DNA from: Acidaminococcaceae bacterium
GTDB taxonomy: Bacteria; Bacillota; Negativicutes; Acidaminococcales; Acidaminococcaceae
Length of the DNA stretch: 14,869 bases
Direction of reading: 5' to 3'
NCBI GenBank assembly: GCA_022653215.1
Contig: JALCSJ010000036.1
Location: 1-14,869 of the forward strand
The notes below the pieces were generated by a model, which worked only from the letters and a program-made list of their open reading frames with translations, was not told the origin of the DNA and did no database searches. The position numbers were made by a program, and so were the translations under genes. This document shows positions 1-8,436 of this stretch, one piece after another (positions within the stretch are counted from its first letter, which is position 1; the number at the start of each line of letters is the position of its first letter).

Positions 1-608
1 GCTGACTCTATCTCTGTATTTTCCCGTTCCAGTTGAGCTAGTCTCTCTTGTTGATTAGCATCTGCATTAAGCAGCTTCTCTAAATCAGCAACTGCTTTTT
101 GGAAAGCCACATAAAAAGTATAATAAGCTTCCCTGGCATCTGTTATCTCTTCCCCTCCGTATGTATCAATTATTTCCAATGGTACATTGGGACGTAAAAG
201 AGCCTGATTTTCGTGTTGCCCGTGGATATCTACCAGAGCTTCACCTAACTTGCTTAGAAAGCTGGCCGGTACTTGTCTGTCATTGACAAAAGCCTGACTT
301 TTCCCATTAGCAAATAATTTGCGTCGCATGAACAAAGTGCTTTCCTGATTTTCTATATCCATTTCAGCCAAGAGCTTTGCCACTTTGGGTAATCCTTCAA
401 TGTCAAAAACCGCCTGAACCCAGCAGCTATCCGTGCCTTTGCGAATATAATCCAAGGAAGCCCTACTGCCCAAAGTAATGCCGAAAGCATCAATCAAAAT
501 AGATTTACCCGCACCGGTTTCTCCTGTAAACACATTGAAACCGGGGGTAAAATCAATGCAAACATCTTCAATTAGGGCAAAATTATGCACTTGTAATGAC
601 GTTAACAT
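1..608 (-). CDS. recN: DNA repair protein RecN, N-terminal part (cut by window edge)
   Basis: RecN is an SMC-like ATPase that acts early in recombinational repair of double-strand breaks. About 202 N-terminal codons are present and the rest lies beyond position 1. The frame opens with MLTSLQVHNFALIED, the usual start of the family, and carries the Walker A motif GETGAGKS at residues 29-36, followed by ILIDAF. Further on, the sequence DIHGQHENQ (Q-loop region of RecN) and a charged stretch starting the coiled coil are visible. I see no frameshift or stop in the fragment. The ATG at 606-608 is preceded by AGGAG about 11 nt upstream and lies 27 nt after the argR stop, so it is the last visible gene of the long minus-strand array. 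An argR-recN pair is common in Bacillota. Identity is secure; full length cannot be judged. Confidence 0.95.
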   Translation of the reverse strand, partial: MLTSLQVHNFALIEDVCIDFTPGFNVFTGETGAGKSILIDAFGITLGSRASLDYIRKGTDSCWVQAVFDIEGLPKVAKLLAEMDIENQESTLFMRRKLFANGKSQAFVNDRQVPASFLSKLGEALVDIHGQHENQALLRPNVPLEIIDTYGGEEITDAREAYYTFYVAFQKAVADLEKLLNADANQQERLAQLERENTEIES

Positions 609-635
609 CTATTCTGACGCTCCTTTAATATTTTA

Positions 636-1088
636 TTACTTTTTATTAAGCAATAGCTTTTCTTTGACAAGTTGTACATTTTCTTTAGAATCAACCACCA
701 TAAAAATCGTATCGTCTCCACCTACTGTTCCCAGCACTTGTGGTAAATTCAAGCAATCCAAAGCATAACCCACTGCTTGGGCAGTTCCCGGCAGCGTGTG
801 AATTACAATCATATTTTCAGCAGAGGCAATAGACAGAATGGAACTGCGAAAAGTAAATTCCACACGGTCAGGAGTTAAAATCTTATCGTGTTCAGCGGGA
901 AAACTATACCGATAATTACCAAGATTATCAGGTACTTTCACTAACATCATTTCTTTAATGTCTCTGGAAACAGTAGCCTGTGTCACATTAAAACCAGCCG
1001 CCTGCAAAGCAGAAGTAAGTTCTGTTTGTGTCTCAATAACCTTAGAAGTTATGATTTCCTTAATAGCAGCCTGCCGTGATAATTTCAT
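636..1088 (-). CDS. argR: Arginine repressor ArgR/AhrC
   Basis: This is the arginine-sensing transcriptional regulator that represses arginine biosynthesis and may activate catabolism as a hexamer. The N-terminal winged-helix domain has the recognition helix motif TQATVSRDIKE (residues 36-46). The C-terminal oligomerisation and arginine-binding domain carries GTVGGDDTI (residues 120-128), whose paired aspartates bind arginine in characterised ArgR proteins. I chose the ATG at 1086-1088 (150 aa, normal for the family) because AAGGAG sits 8 nt upstream. A longer frame could start at a GTG at 1095-1097, but that codon overlaps the Shine-Dalgarno itself. The gene follows nadK by 12 nt and precedes recN by 27 nt. 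I see no ARG box pair nearby, so its own control by arginine is not shown. Confidence 0.95.
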   Translation of the reverse strand: MKLSRQAAIKEIITSKVIETQTELTSALQAAGFNVTQATVSRDIKEMMLVKVPDNLGNYRYSFPAEHDKILTPDRVEFTFRSSILSIASAENMIVIHTLPGTAQAVGYALDCLNLPQVLGTVGGDDTIFMVVDSKENVQLVKEKLLLNKK

Positions 1089-1100
1089 CTTATTCACTCC

Positions 1101-1979
1101 TTAACTATTGTAAATAGTGTCTTCGTTTCTGATGAGTCTTGATTGCCATACTTCGTAGTAAGACATTGGTTTAATCCGCATGAACTTAGCTACGCAAGGA
1201 CTTTTTTCTATTATGACTTTATTGTTTTTTTGTATATATCCATAAATTGTTCCGTCTCCGGAAAGGGTTATCTGCTCATATGGAGGACTGGGAACAAGTT
1301 CTATTTTTTCTGTCATAGGTATGACCATAGGTCTTGATGTTAAAGCATGAGCACAGACAGGAGTAATAATCGTAACATCCAAATCAGGATAAACTACCGG
1401 ACCACCTGCTGATAAAGAATAGGCAGTTGAGCCTGTTGCAGTAGCAACAATAATACCGTCTGAAGGACTGTTGGGTGATTGCTGGCCTCCTATTTTCATA
1501 CTCATTCTGGTTAGTCTGGAAACATTGCAGCCCGCCAAAACGAATTCATTAATAGCCTGGCACTGGACGATTTCTTTCTCACCTTCATACATAGTAGCCC
1601 GGAGCATACTGCGTTTTTCCACTGAATATTTTTTATCACGGACTTTGAGCAATGCTTCAAACATCTGCTCTTTTCCTACCTCTGTAAGAAAGCCTAATTT
1701 CCCTAAGTTGATACCAAGCATAGGAATATCCAAAGGAGCCATGGAACGGACTGCCCGCAAAATCGTACCGTCCCCGCCCAGAGTAACTACCTGGCCTATT
1801 TTATCCATAGAATCTTTAATATTAGTATCGTAACTGGGCATGTTAAATTGTTTTGCAATGATTTTCGGTAAAGCGATGCCAATATTATTTTCCCGGCAAA
1901 AACTGACTATTTTAGGCAGTTCTTCCAAGACCAGTTTTTTTTCTAAATTAGGGAATATGCCAATCAATGATTTCGTCAT
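1101..1979 (-). CDS. nadK: NAD kinase
   Basis: This cytoplasmic enzyme phosphorylates NAD to NADP with ATP or polyphosphate. Diagnostic motifs are GGDGT (residues 68-72 from the chosen start), NLGKLGFL (91-98) and DGIIVATATGSTAYS (174-188), followed by SAGGP. Together these form the nucleotide-binding core of the NadK/PpnK family. At about 292 aa the length is normal. Two in-frame ATG codons compete: 1977-1979, with AGGA 8 nt upstream, and 1986-1988, which would add MIK and abuts the AGG directly. I prefer the former, though the three-residue difference matters little. The gene starts just after the tlyA stop (1995) and ends 12 nt before argR, with the argR Shine-Dalgarno starting right at the nadK stop. 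Identity is firm; the start is less so. Confidence 0.95.
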   Translation of the reverse strand: MTKSLIGIFPNLEKKLVLEELPKIVSFCRENNIGIALPKIIAKQFNMPSYDTNIKDSMDKIGQVVTLGGDGTILRAVRSMAPLDIPMLGINLGKLGFLTEVGKEQMFEALLKVRDKKYSVEKRSMLRATMYEGEKEIVQCQAINEFVLAGCNVSRLTRMSMKIGGQQSPNSPSDGIIVATATGSTAYSLSAGGPVVYPDLDVTIITPVCAHALTSRPMVIPMTEKIELVPSPPYEQITLSGDGTIYGYIQKNNKVIIEKSPCVAKFMRIKPMSYYEVWQSRLIRNEDTIYNS

Positions 1980-1994
1980 TTTAATCATCCTAAC

Positions 1995-2813
1995 CTAAAG
2001 ATTTGTGTGAGAAGAAGCAACAACTTCTTCAATCTTTTTTTCATCTATGCTGTCTTTACCTGATTTACGTAGGTACAATAAATATTCTATATTGCCTTCC
2101 GGTCCTTTAATGGGAGAAAAATCCAGACCGGCAACTACAAAATGCAGTTCTCTGGCTACTGCCAAGACTTTTTCTATGACTCCTTTATGAATGGCGGGAT
2201 CTTTGACTACACCTTTTTTCCCTACATTTTCCCGTCCTGCTTCAAACTGGGGTTTAATGAGAGCCATGACGATGCCATCCGGCCCTAAAATTTTATAAGC
2301 TGCCGGCAGCACCTTATCCAAGGAAATAAAGGCTACATCAATAGTCGCCACATCGATTTTATCATCTAAAGAATTCTCATCTAAAAATCTTACATTCGTA
2401 CGTTCCATATTAACTACACGGGGATCTGTTGTTAATTTCCAGGCTAATTGCCCATAGCCAACATCCACCGCATAAACCTTAACTGCGCCATTTTGCAGGG
2501 CACAATCGGTAAAGCCACCGGTAGATGCACCTAAATCAGCTACAATTTTACCTGCCAAATTAAGTGCAAAAGATTTTATAGCCTTGTCCAGTTTCAATCC
2601 TCCTCTGCTTACAAAAGGCAGTTTATTGCCAAGTAAACGGATAGAGGAATCTACTTTAATGGACATGCCGGGCTTATCGATTTTTTCTTCATTTACCAAA
2701 ACTTCTCCGGCCATAACAGCGGCCTGAGCTTTGCTTCGTGACTCGAACAATCCTTTATTGACCAGAAATATATCCAGTCGTTCTTTTTTTACCTTTATAT
2801 TTTTTCCCGTCAT
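1995..2813 (-). CDS. tlyA: TlyA family rRNA 2'-O-methyltransferase (hemolysin A family)
   Basis: TlyA-family proteins are SAM-dependent 2'-O-ribose methyltransferases. In mycobacteria TlyA modifies 16S and 23S rRNA; older annotations call the family hemolysin. The 272-residue product has an N-terminal S4-type RNA-binding domain (about residues 10-75, with RLDIFLVNKGLFESRSKAQ) followed by an FtsJ-like Rossmann methyltransferase domain. The SAM-binding motif is DLGASTGGFTD (93-103), and later motifs include DVAFISL (159-165) and KPQFE (187-191). Length is normal. Its ATG overlaps the dxs stop as ATGA, which suggests translational coupling. The Shine-Dalgarno inside the end of dxs (AAGGA, about 15 nt upstream) is weak, which supports that. 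Which rRNA residue is modified in this organism cannot be read from the sequence. Confidence 0.93.
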   Translation of the reverse strand: MTGKNIKVKKERLDIFLVNKGLFESRSKAQAAVMAGEVLVNEEKIDKPGMSIKVDSSIRLLGNKLPFVSRGGLKLDKAIKSFALNLAGKIVADLGASTGGFTDCALQNGAVKVYAVDVGYGQLAWKLTTDPRVVNMERTNVRFLDENSLDDKIDVATIDVAFISLDKVLPAAYKILGPDGIVMALIKPQFEAGRENVGKKGVVKDPAIHKGVIEKVLAVARELHFVVAGLDFSPIKGPEGNIEYLLYLRKSGKDSIDEKKIEEVVASSHTNL

Positions 2814-4690
2814 TTACTCTTCAATTCCTTTTCCACAGAAATAGCCACACTGGCAGGATCAAGTTTTAGATCCCTAAGAAGCAATTTTTTATCACCCTGT
2901 GGTATGAATGCATCAGGAATGCCTAAATTCAATACCTTAGTTGTATTAAGCAGCTGTTCCTCATTGAGGGCAGACAAGACTCCTTCACCAAAACCACCCT
3001 TTATTACATTTTCTTCCAAAGTAACAATACAGCCTACTTTTTTAGCTGTTGCCAGTAGGAGCTCTTTATCTAATGGTTTTACAAATCTGGCATTAACAAC
3101 CCCTGCCTTAATTCCCTGTTGCTCAAGTAATTCTGCCGTTTTAAGGGCAGTATCTACCATGGAACCAATAGCCCAGAAATAGACATCTTCTCCCTGACGC
3201 AGAATCTCACCCTTGCCAATAGGCACTTCATGCATAGGTTCACTGCAATCCACACCCAGTCCAGATCCTCTGGGATAACGAATAGTCATAGGACTGTTGC
3301 CTTGCAAAGCTGTATAAAGCATATGACGCAATTCATTTTCGTCCTTAGGCGCCATAATTGTCATATTGGGCATCATACTCAAATAGGAATAATCAAAAAC
3401 TCCATGATGAGTATAACCGTCGTCTCCTACCAATCCTGCTCTATCCAAGCATAGGACCACAGGTAAATTCTGAATACAAACATCGTGCAATATCTGGTCA
3501 AAAGCTCTCTGAGCAAAAGTGGAATAAATAGCAACTACAGGTCTGAGACCGCCACAAGCCATGCCGGCTGCTAATGTAACTGCATGCTGCTCAGCAATGG
3601 CCACATCAAAAAACCTGGTAGGATATTTTTTGGCAAATTCTGTCAGGCCGGTTCCATCCGGCATGGCAGCCGTTATGGCTACAATGTCTTTGTTATCTTG
3701 CGCTAAAGTAATTAATGCCTTACTAAAAGATTGGGTATAAGTCTGAGGTGGATTGCCCACCACAATCTTTTTCCCTGTTGCTAATTCAAAAGGTCCTGTC
3801 CCATGGAATTTATTGGGATTTAGCTCTGCCGGAGCATAGCCTTTACCTTTTTTAGTAATAACATGAATGAGCACCGGATCATCTAAAGTTTTGGCTTTTT
3901 CCAACAGCTCTACTAATGCTTCTATATTATGTCCGTCTACAGGACCGAAATATTTAAAACCTAAATCTTCAAAAAACATACCGGGAACCAGAAAATATTT
4001 CAAGCTGTCTTTCAGCCGAGAAGCAGCTGTAGCAACTTTATCACCTATACTGGGAATACTTTTCAATAAATTTTCCGCTTCACTTTTAACTTTTGTGTAA
4101 TGAGGATTAGTACGAATTTCCGATAAATATTCGGAAAGAGCTCCCACATTTTTGGAGATAGACATTTCATTATCGTTTAAAACCACGATTAATTTTCTAT
4201 GCTGATCACCGGCATTATTCAAAGCCTCAAGAGCTTCACCCCCTGTTAAGGCTCCATCTCCGATAACAGCCACAACATTATAGTCTTCCCCTTTTACGTC
4301 TCTGGCACAAGCGTAGCCTAAAGCAGCAGAAATAGAAGTACTGGAATGCCCTGTACCAAAAGCATCATGAGGGCTTTCACAGCGTTTAGGAAAACCAGAA
4401 AGTCCTTTATATAATCTCAATGTAGGGAATTCCTTTTTCCTGCCTGTGAGAATTTTATGAATATAAGCCTGATGCCCCACATCCCAGACAATTTTGTCAG
4501 TAGGGGTATGAAAAACCTTATGCAAAGCAACGGTTAGCTCTACCACACCCAGATTGGGTGCCAAATGCCCACCGTTTTTGGCTACAACTTTAATAATCAA
4601 AGTTCTTATGTCACTGCATAGTGTTGCTAAACCCTCCGGGGATAGATTGTGTAAATCCTTAGGAGAATTAATACTGTCTAATACGCTCAC
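2810..4690 (-). CDS. dxs: 1-deoxy-D-xylulose-5-phosphate synthase
   Basis: Dxs makes 1-deoxy-D-xylulose 5-phosphate from pyruvate and glyceraldehyde 3-phosphate with thiamine diphosphate, the first step of the MEP route to isoprenoids and a branch point to thiamine and pyridoxal. The 626-residue length is standard. The ThDP-binding motif GDGALTGGEALEALNNAG spans residues 144-161, with LNDNEMSIS (171-179) close behind. The catalytic glutamate region AEQHAVTLAAG is at about 366-376, and HHGVFDYSYL marks the pyrimidine domain. The frame starts at GTG (4688-4690) with GGGAG about 9 nt upstream; a nearby ATG at 4695-4697 is out of frame. The gene sits 21 nt after ispA, so two isoprenoid genes are expressed together, and its end overlaps tlyA by 4 nt. 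Confidence 0.97.
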   Translation of the reverse strand: MSVLDSINSPKDLHNLSPEGLATLCSDIRTLIIKVVAKNGGHLAPNLGVVELTVALHKVFHTPTDKIVWDVGHQAYIHKILTGRKKEFPTLRLYKGLSGFPKRCESPHDAFGTGHSSTSISAALGYACARDVKGEDYNVVAVIGDGALTGGEALEALNNAGDQHRKLIVVLNDNEMSISKNVGALSEYLSEIRTNPHYTKVKSEAENLLKSIPSIGDKVATAASRLKDSLKYFLVPGMFFEDLGFKYFGPVDGHNIEALVELLEKAKTLDDPVLIHVITKKGKGYAPAELNPNKFHGTGPFELATGKKIVVGNPPQTYTQSFSKALITLAQDNKDIVAITAAMPDGTGLTEFAKKYPTRFFDVAIAEQHAVTLAAGMACGGLRPVVAIYSTFAQRAFDQILHDVCIQNLPVVLCLDRAGLVGDDGYTHHGVFDYSYLSMMPNMTIMAPKDENELRHMLYTALQGNSPMTIRYPRGSGLGVDCSEPMHEVPIGKGEILRQGEDVYFWAIGSMVDTALKTAELLEQQGIKAGVVNARFVKPLDKELLLATAKKVGCIVTLEENVIKGGFGEGVLSALNEEQLLNTTKVLNLGIPDAFIPQGDKKLLLRDLKLDPASVAISVEKELKSK

Positions 4691-4711
4691 CGTTCATGTC
4701 TCCCTGCCAGC

Positions 4712-5587
4712 TTATTTTTTCCTCTTATCCATCATTTTAGTTATTTCTCTTAATGGTTCGGCCTTTTCTCCAAACATTGTCAAACAAGCCATTGCTTCTT
4801 GTAATGTTTCCGTGGCCATATCTTCTGCTTTTTCCAAACCATATAAAGTTACATAAGTTGACTTCTGAAGCTTACTGTCACTGCCGGTTGCTTTGCCCAT
4901 TTCTTTGGCATCACCTATTACATCCAAAATATCATCAGAAATTTGGAAAGCTAAACCAAAGAGCTCAGCGAATTTTGTCAAGGCCAGCATTTGTTCAGAA
5001 GCTGCCCCGCCCAATCTTGCTCCGCTGCGGACCGCTGCTAAAAACAACGCACCGGTTTTTGCTTCATGGAGTGTTTTCATTTCTTTGGAAGAAATCTTTT
5101 TCCCTTCTGCTGCCAGGTCAAGAGTCTGTCCTCCTACCATACCGTCTTTCCCGGCACACATGGCAATCTCTCTCACAGTTTCTACTAAAATTGCCGGCTC
5201 AACATTTTTTTGTTCCAGCATAACTTCAAAAGCTAAAGTCAATAGTCCATCACCTGCTAACAAAGCTAACGGTTCACCATAAACCTTGTGATTCGTTAGT
5301 CTGCCACGACGATAATCATCATTATCCATAGCCGGCAAATCATCATGAATAAGAGAATAGGTATGAATCATTTCCAGACCACCTGCCACAGACAGGTAAT
5401 TATACCCCTGACCGCCTACAGCATCAGCTGCAGCCATGAGCAGTAAAGGTCTTAATCTTTTTCCTCCGGCCATTAATGAATATTTCATAGCTTCATCAAC
5501 CTGGGAAATGCCTTTTTGGGCCAGACGTTTTTCTAAAAATTCATTAATCAGCTTTCTGCGTTTTTCTAAATAGTTTGCAAAATCCAT
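4712..5587 (-). CDS. ispA: Farnesyl diphosphate synthase family (short-chain polyprenyl synthase)
   Basis: This enzyme condenses isopentenyl diphosphate with allylic diphosphates to give geranyl and farnesyl diphosphate, which feed undecaprenol and quinone side-chain synthesis. The 291-residue product has GGKRLRP (41-47) for diphosphate binding, the first aspartate-rich motif DDLPAMDND (82-90), GGQTLDL (152-158) and the second aspartate-rich motif DDILD (218-222). The two extra residues within the first Asp motif (DDxxxxD) are typical of bacterial FPP synthases. Chain length specificity is therefore inferred as C15 but could be C20. The ATG has GGGAGGA upstream, overlapping the end of xseB, whose stop lies 2 nt before it. 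The xseB-ispA-dxs order is common in Bacillota and proteobacteria. Confidence 0.94.
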   Translation of the reverse strand: MDFANYLEKRRKLINEFLEKRLAQKGISQVDEAMKYSLMAGGKRLRPLLLMAAADAVGGQGYNYLSVAGGLEMIHTYSLIHDDLPAMDNDDYRRGRLTNHKVYGEPLALLAGDGLLTLAFEVMLEQKNVEPAILVETVREIAMCAGKDGMVGGQTLDLAAEGKKISSKEMKTLHEAKTGALFLAAVRSGARLGGAASEQMLALTKFAELFGLAFQISDDILDVIGDAKEMGKATGSDSKLQKSTYVTLYGLEKAEDMATETLQEAMACLTMFGEKAEPLREITKMMDKRKK

Positions 5588-5589
5588 AA

Positions 5590-5838
5590 TTAATTATCCT
5601 CCCGGGAAAACATTTCTAATTGGTACGAACCATTTTCTTTTTCTACAACCTTTTTAACTTCTTCCTCGGCGGTTTGCAGTTTTGCAGCACAAAACTTATT
5701 GAGTTCCACCCCTTCTTTAAATAAAGCTATCGCTTCATCTAAAGGCAAATCACTGCTTTCCATTTTATCTACGATTTCTTCTAATTTTGCCAGGCTGCTT
5801 TCAAAGTCCTGCTTAGCATCTTTTTTCTTGGCTGTCAT
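5590..5838 (-). CDS. xseB: Exodeoxyribonuclease VII small subunit
   Basis: XseB is the small subunit of exonuclease VII, which degrades single-stranded DNA from both ends to oligonucleotides. Several copies bind the long helical region of XseA. The 82-residue protein has the family signature: FESSLAKLEEIVDKMES near the start, then DLPLDEAIALFKEGVEL and a helical, charged tail. The length is normal. Its ATG overlaps the xseA stop by one base (TAATG), with AAGGATGAGG just upstream, so the two subunits are translationally coupled. This should help keep the subunit ratio balanced. Confidence 0.95.
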   Translation of the reverse strand: MTAKKKDAKQDFESSLAKLEEIVDKMESSDLPLDEAIALFKEGVELNKFCAAKLQTAEEEVKKVVEKENGSYQLEMFSREDN

Positions 5839-7061
5839 TATTGTTCCTCATCCTTTCCATGAACAATTTCTTCTATTTGAGAAGTAACTTGGCCGTCTCT
5901 AAACCTGGTAACAACCATCTGACCTTTTGTTACATCAGTAGAATTTTTAATTATCCTGCCATTTATTGTTTCTGTAACTGTATAACCTCTTTCCAGAATA
6001 GCCAAAGGATCCATAGCCGTAAGTTTTGCATCTGCAAGGGCCAAGGCTTGTTTGTCCCTGCTTAAAAATCTCTCCATAGCATCCCTTAGATTTTTACCGG
6101 CATTGTCCAAAGCCTGAGCTTTAGGTTCCCACAATATTTCCGGATGAGTGAAAAATCTGGATTGGGATAACCGTTTATAGGCAACAGCTTTTTCTTTATA
6201 TGTATGGAGCAAAGCTCGTACAGAGCGCTCCTGTAATTTTCTTATTTTATCTGTTAAATCACTGCGATCAGGCACTATCAGTTCTGCAGCAGCAGAAGGG
6301 GTTGGTGCCCGTAAATCTGCGGCGAAATCCGCCAAAGTAAAATCTATTTCATGACCAACTGCTGAAACAATAGGCAGTTCAGAAGCAGCAATTGCTCTCA
6401 CAACTCTTTCTTCGTTAAAGGCCCATAAATCTTCCATGGAGCCTCCCCCTCTGCCTACAATCAACACATCAGCCAATTTATTCTTATTCATATATTCTAT
6501 GCCGTGAGCTATTTCTTCAATGGCTTCTTTTCCTTGTACCCGAACCGGATACAAGAGCAGTTTTATGCTTTTATCCCGACGGTGGGAAACAGTAATAATA
6601 TCCCGAACTGCTGCTCCCGCCGAGGAAGTAATAATTCCGATAGTTTCCGGATGAGCAGGCAAAGATTTTTTCCTTGCTTCATCAAACAATCCTTCTGCAG
6701 ACAGTTTTTGTTTTAACTGCTCATAGGCCTGCATTAAATCTCCGGCCCCTACAGGCATCAGCATATCAACATATAATTGGTACACTCCGTCCCGCTCGTA
6801 AACATCAATACGGCCAATAGCCACTATCATATCCCCGTTTTTGGGCAGAGCTTTAAGGCGCGCAGCAGCACGGGCAAACATAACGGCCTTAAGGGAACCT
6901 TGTTTGTCCTTTAAATTAAAATAACAATGACCGGAAGGATATCTTTTGAAATTAGAAATTTCACCCTCCACTTGTAAATTAGTGAATTCCTCATTTTCAT
7001 TTACAAGACGTTTCATTATGCGGTTAATTTCCGTAACGGTAAATACTTTACCAATTATCAT
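5838..7061 (-). CDS. xseA: Exodeoxyribonuclease VII large subunit
   Basis: XseA is the catalytic subunit of exonuclease VII, acting in mismatch repair and in removal of single-stranded DNA. The N-terminal OB-fold (about residues 1-100) includes VEGEISNFKRYPSGHCYF. The catalytic domain carries IGIITSSAGAAVRDI (141-155), VGRGGGSMEDLWAFNEE (202-218) and VSAVGHEIDFTLADFAADLR (232-251), followed by APTPSAAAE. A long helical segment and a short C-terminal domain (LERGYTVTE) complete the protein. At 407 aa it is near the usual size for Bacillota. The ATG at 7059-7061 lies inside the end of the preceding gene (14-nt overlap) and has GAGGA six bases upstream. It is coupled downstream to xseB by TAATG. 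Confidence 0.96.
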   Translation of the reverse strand: MIIGKVFTVTEINRIMKRLVNENEEFTNLQVEGEISNFKRYPSGHCYFNLKDKQGSLKAVMFARAAARLKALPKNGDMIVAIGRIDVYERDGVYQLYVDMLMPVGAGDLMQAYEQLKQKLSAEGLFDEARKKSLPAHPETIGIITSSAGAAVRDIITVSHRRDKSIKLLLYPVRVQGKEAIEEIAHGIEYMNKNKLADVLIVGRGGGSMEDLWAFNEERVVRAIAASELPIVSAVGHEIDFTLADFAADLRAPTPSAAAELIVPDRSDLTDKIRKLQERSVRALLHTYKEKAVAYKRLSQSRFFTHPEILWEPKAQALDNAGKNLRDAMERFLSRDKQALALADAKLTAMDPLAILERGYTVTETINGRIIKNSTDVTKGQMVVTRFRDGQVTSQIEEIVHGKDEEQ

Positions 7062-8013
7062 TGTTTGTCCTCATTTGGCAGAGACCGTAAAAAGCTGCGC
7101 CTACTGCTCCATCCCCACAGCATTGTGGTTTCGGTATATAAACATAACATCTTTGTTTTGTTAATTCTTCTGTAACAATTTTGCCAATAAGGTGATTCGC
7201 ACTAACACCGCCTACCAGCAAAACATCTTTAATGTTTTTGGTCTTGCATAAATAGGCCAGCCCTTTGGCAAAAGTTTTACCAATGGCCATTTCTGTCCCA
7301 AGAGCCAAAGCTTTTTTGTCTGCACCCTCTGCTGCCAATCTGGTTGCTTTCGTGCAGGGCCCGGAAAAACTAATATTTCCTTCTTTGGTCCAAATAGGCA
7401 ATTCAAGAGGCTTAGCAGCCAGCGATGCTAATTCTTCTAAAAAACCTCCGCAAGGAAACTGTAACCCTAAAGCTACTCCCACCCTATCTATAAACTGGCC
7501 GGCATGTAAATCAATACTGGCTCCGATAGGTTCCAAAGAATAACGTCCCTGCGCCTTTTTTGTTGCCAGCAGAAAATCCGTTGTTCCACCGGAAGCATGA
7601 AGCATAATGAATTTTTCAGCCTTCGGTCCATGTGCAGACCATACACCCGCATCCAAGTGGTTCTCCTGATGACTAAGAGTATATAAAGGTACATTCAAAA
7701 CTTTCGCTAAATTTTTTCCTAACCCAAGACCTGTTAAAAAGGCCGGCATATAGGAATCAGGCAAAGGCCTGGGCTGATTCGTAACAGCTACGGCTGTAAC
7801 CTGATAATTCTTCCAGGAAACTTTCTCAAACAGTTCCGGGAGATTTCTGGTGTGTTGAAAAACCATTTCTGACTGAGCTAAACCACAGTTGCCCTTTTTA
7901 ACGGACAGAATTTTTCTCTCATCCTTTAAAAGTTCACCTTGCATATTCATTACAGCCAAAGAGGTTGTATAGCAACTGGTATCAATGCCCAGGACAACTT
8001 TCTCAGGCTCCAT
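7048..8013 (-). CDS. TsaD/Kae1-like paralog (peptidase M22 family), function unsettled
   Basis: This 321-residue ASKHA-fold protein belongs to the Kae1/TsaD family, whose main member makes the t6A modification of tRNA. It differs from genuine TsaD in several places. The N-terminus is VLGIDTSCYTTSLAV where TsaD has ETSCDETS, and the segment GLAQSEMVFQHTRNLP replaces the usual GGVVPE-type stretch. PRPLPDSYMP (81-90) stands where TsaD has the PGLxG-type loop, and CGDGAVGAA (299-307) replaces the CTDNAAM motif. Retained are the metal-binding HxExH (H115 and H119, HQENH), SGGTTDFLL (141-149), DRVGVALGL (176-184) and GGVSAN (268-273). A nusB-adjacent paralog of this kind recurs in Clostridia and Negativicutes and is often labelled O-sialoglycoprotein endopeptidase. 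It overlaps nusB by 11 nt and xseA by 14 nt and has only a weak Shine-Dalgarno, so it is probably translated by coupling. I assign the family but not a reaction. Confidence 0.85.
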   Translation of the reverse strand: MEPEKVVLGIDTSCYTTSLAVMNMQGELLKDERKILSVKKGNCGLAQSEMVFQHTRNLPELFEKVSWKNYQVTAVAVTNQPRPLPDSYMPAFLTGLGLGKNLAKVLNVPLYTLSHQENHLDAGVWSAHGPKAEKFIMLHASGGTTDFLLATKKAQGRYSLEPIGASIDLHAGQFIDRVGVALGLQFPCGGFLEELASLAAKPLELPIWTKEGNISFSGPCTKATRLAAEGADKKALALGTEMAIGKTFAKGLAYLCKTKNIKDVLLVGGVSANHLIGKIVTEELTKQRCYVYIPKPQCCGDGAVGAAFYGLCQMRTNNDNW

Positions 8014-8416
8014 GTTTTTTTACCATGCTGCCTAATACCCCATTAATAAAGGCAGGTGATTCACCTGTTCCATACTCTTTGGCCAATTCTACTGCTTCAT
8101 TAATTACAATAGAACAAGGAACCTTCTCTTCACCGTAAAACATTTCAAAAGCAGCCATACGCAAAATATTTCTATCTAAAGCACCCATTCTTTTAATTTC
8201 CCACCGGGCAGACAAGGAACTTACTTCTTTGTCAATTACTTCCATGTTTTCTTTTGTGCCATTTAAAAGCAATCCCGCATATTCTCTGTCTTTAGCGTCA
8301 TCTGTGGGAATATCCTCACCTGCTGCTGCTAAGATTGCCTCATTGGATTGATCCTGAGAAAACTCAGACATATACAGTCCTTTTAATGCCATTTCTCTTG
8401 CTTGTCTCCTACTCAT
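8003..8416 (-). CDS. nusB: Transcription antitermination factor NusB
   Basis: NusB pairs with NusE (ribosomal protein S10) and binds boxA in rRNA operon leaders, preventing early termination of rRNA transcripts. The 137-residue all-helical product begins SRRQAREMALKGLYMSEF, the usual NusB opening. It later has ALDRNILRMAAFEM and the C-terminal signature VINEAVELAKEYGTGESPAFINGVLGS, with length in the normal range. The ATG at 8414-8416 has GGGAGA upstream, and 20 nt separate it from the DUF2273 stop. The last 11 nt overlap the TsaD-like gene. Placement next to asp23/amaP is typical of Bacillota. Confidence 0.95.
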   Translation of the reverse strand: MSRRQAREMALKGLYMSEFSQDQSNEAILAAAGEDIPTDDAKDREYAGLLLNGTKENMEVIDKEVSSLSARWEIKRMGALDRNILRMAAFEMFYGEEKVPCSIVINEAVELAKEYGTGESPAFINGVLGSMVKKHGA

Positions 8417-8436
8417 GAATATCTCCCTTAACTAAA

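Noticed and set aside
1471..1833. Open frame of 120 codons on the plus strand inside nadK
   Set aside because: It is antisense to the conserved NadK core and has no independent evidence of coding.
4753..5223. Open frame of 156 codons on the plus strand inside ispA
   Set aside because: It is fully antisense to a well-supported FPP synthase with all catalytic motifs, and shows no Shine-Dalgarno or family resemblance.
7048..8013. Calling the Kae1-like gene tsaD
   Set aside because: Several TsaD signature motifs are replaced and the context is the nusB-xseA array typical of the paralog, so I did not give it the symbol.
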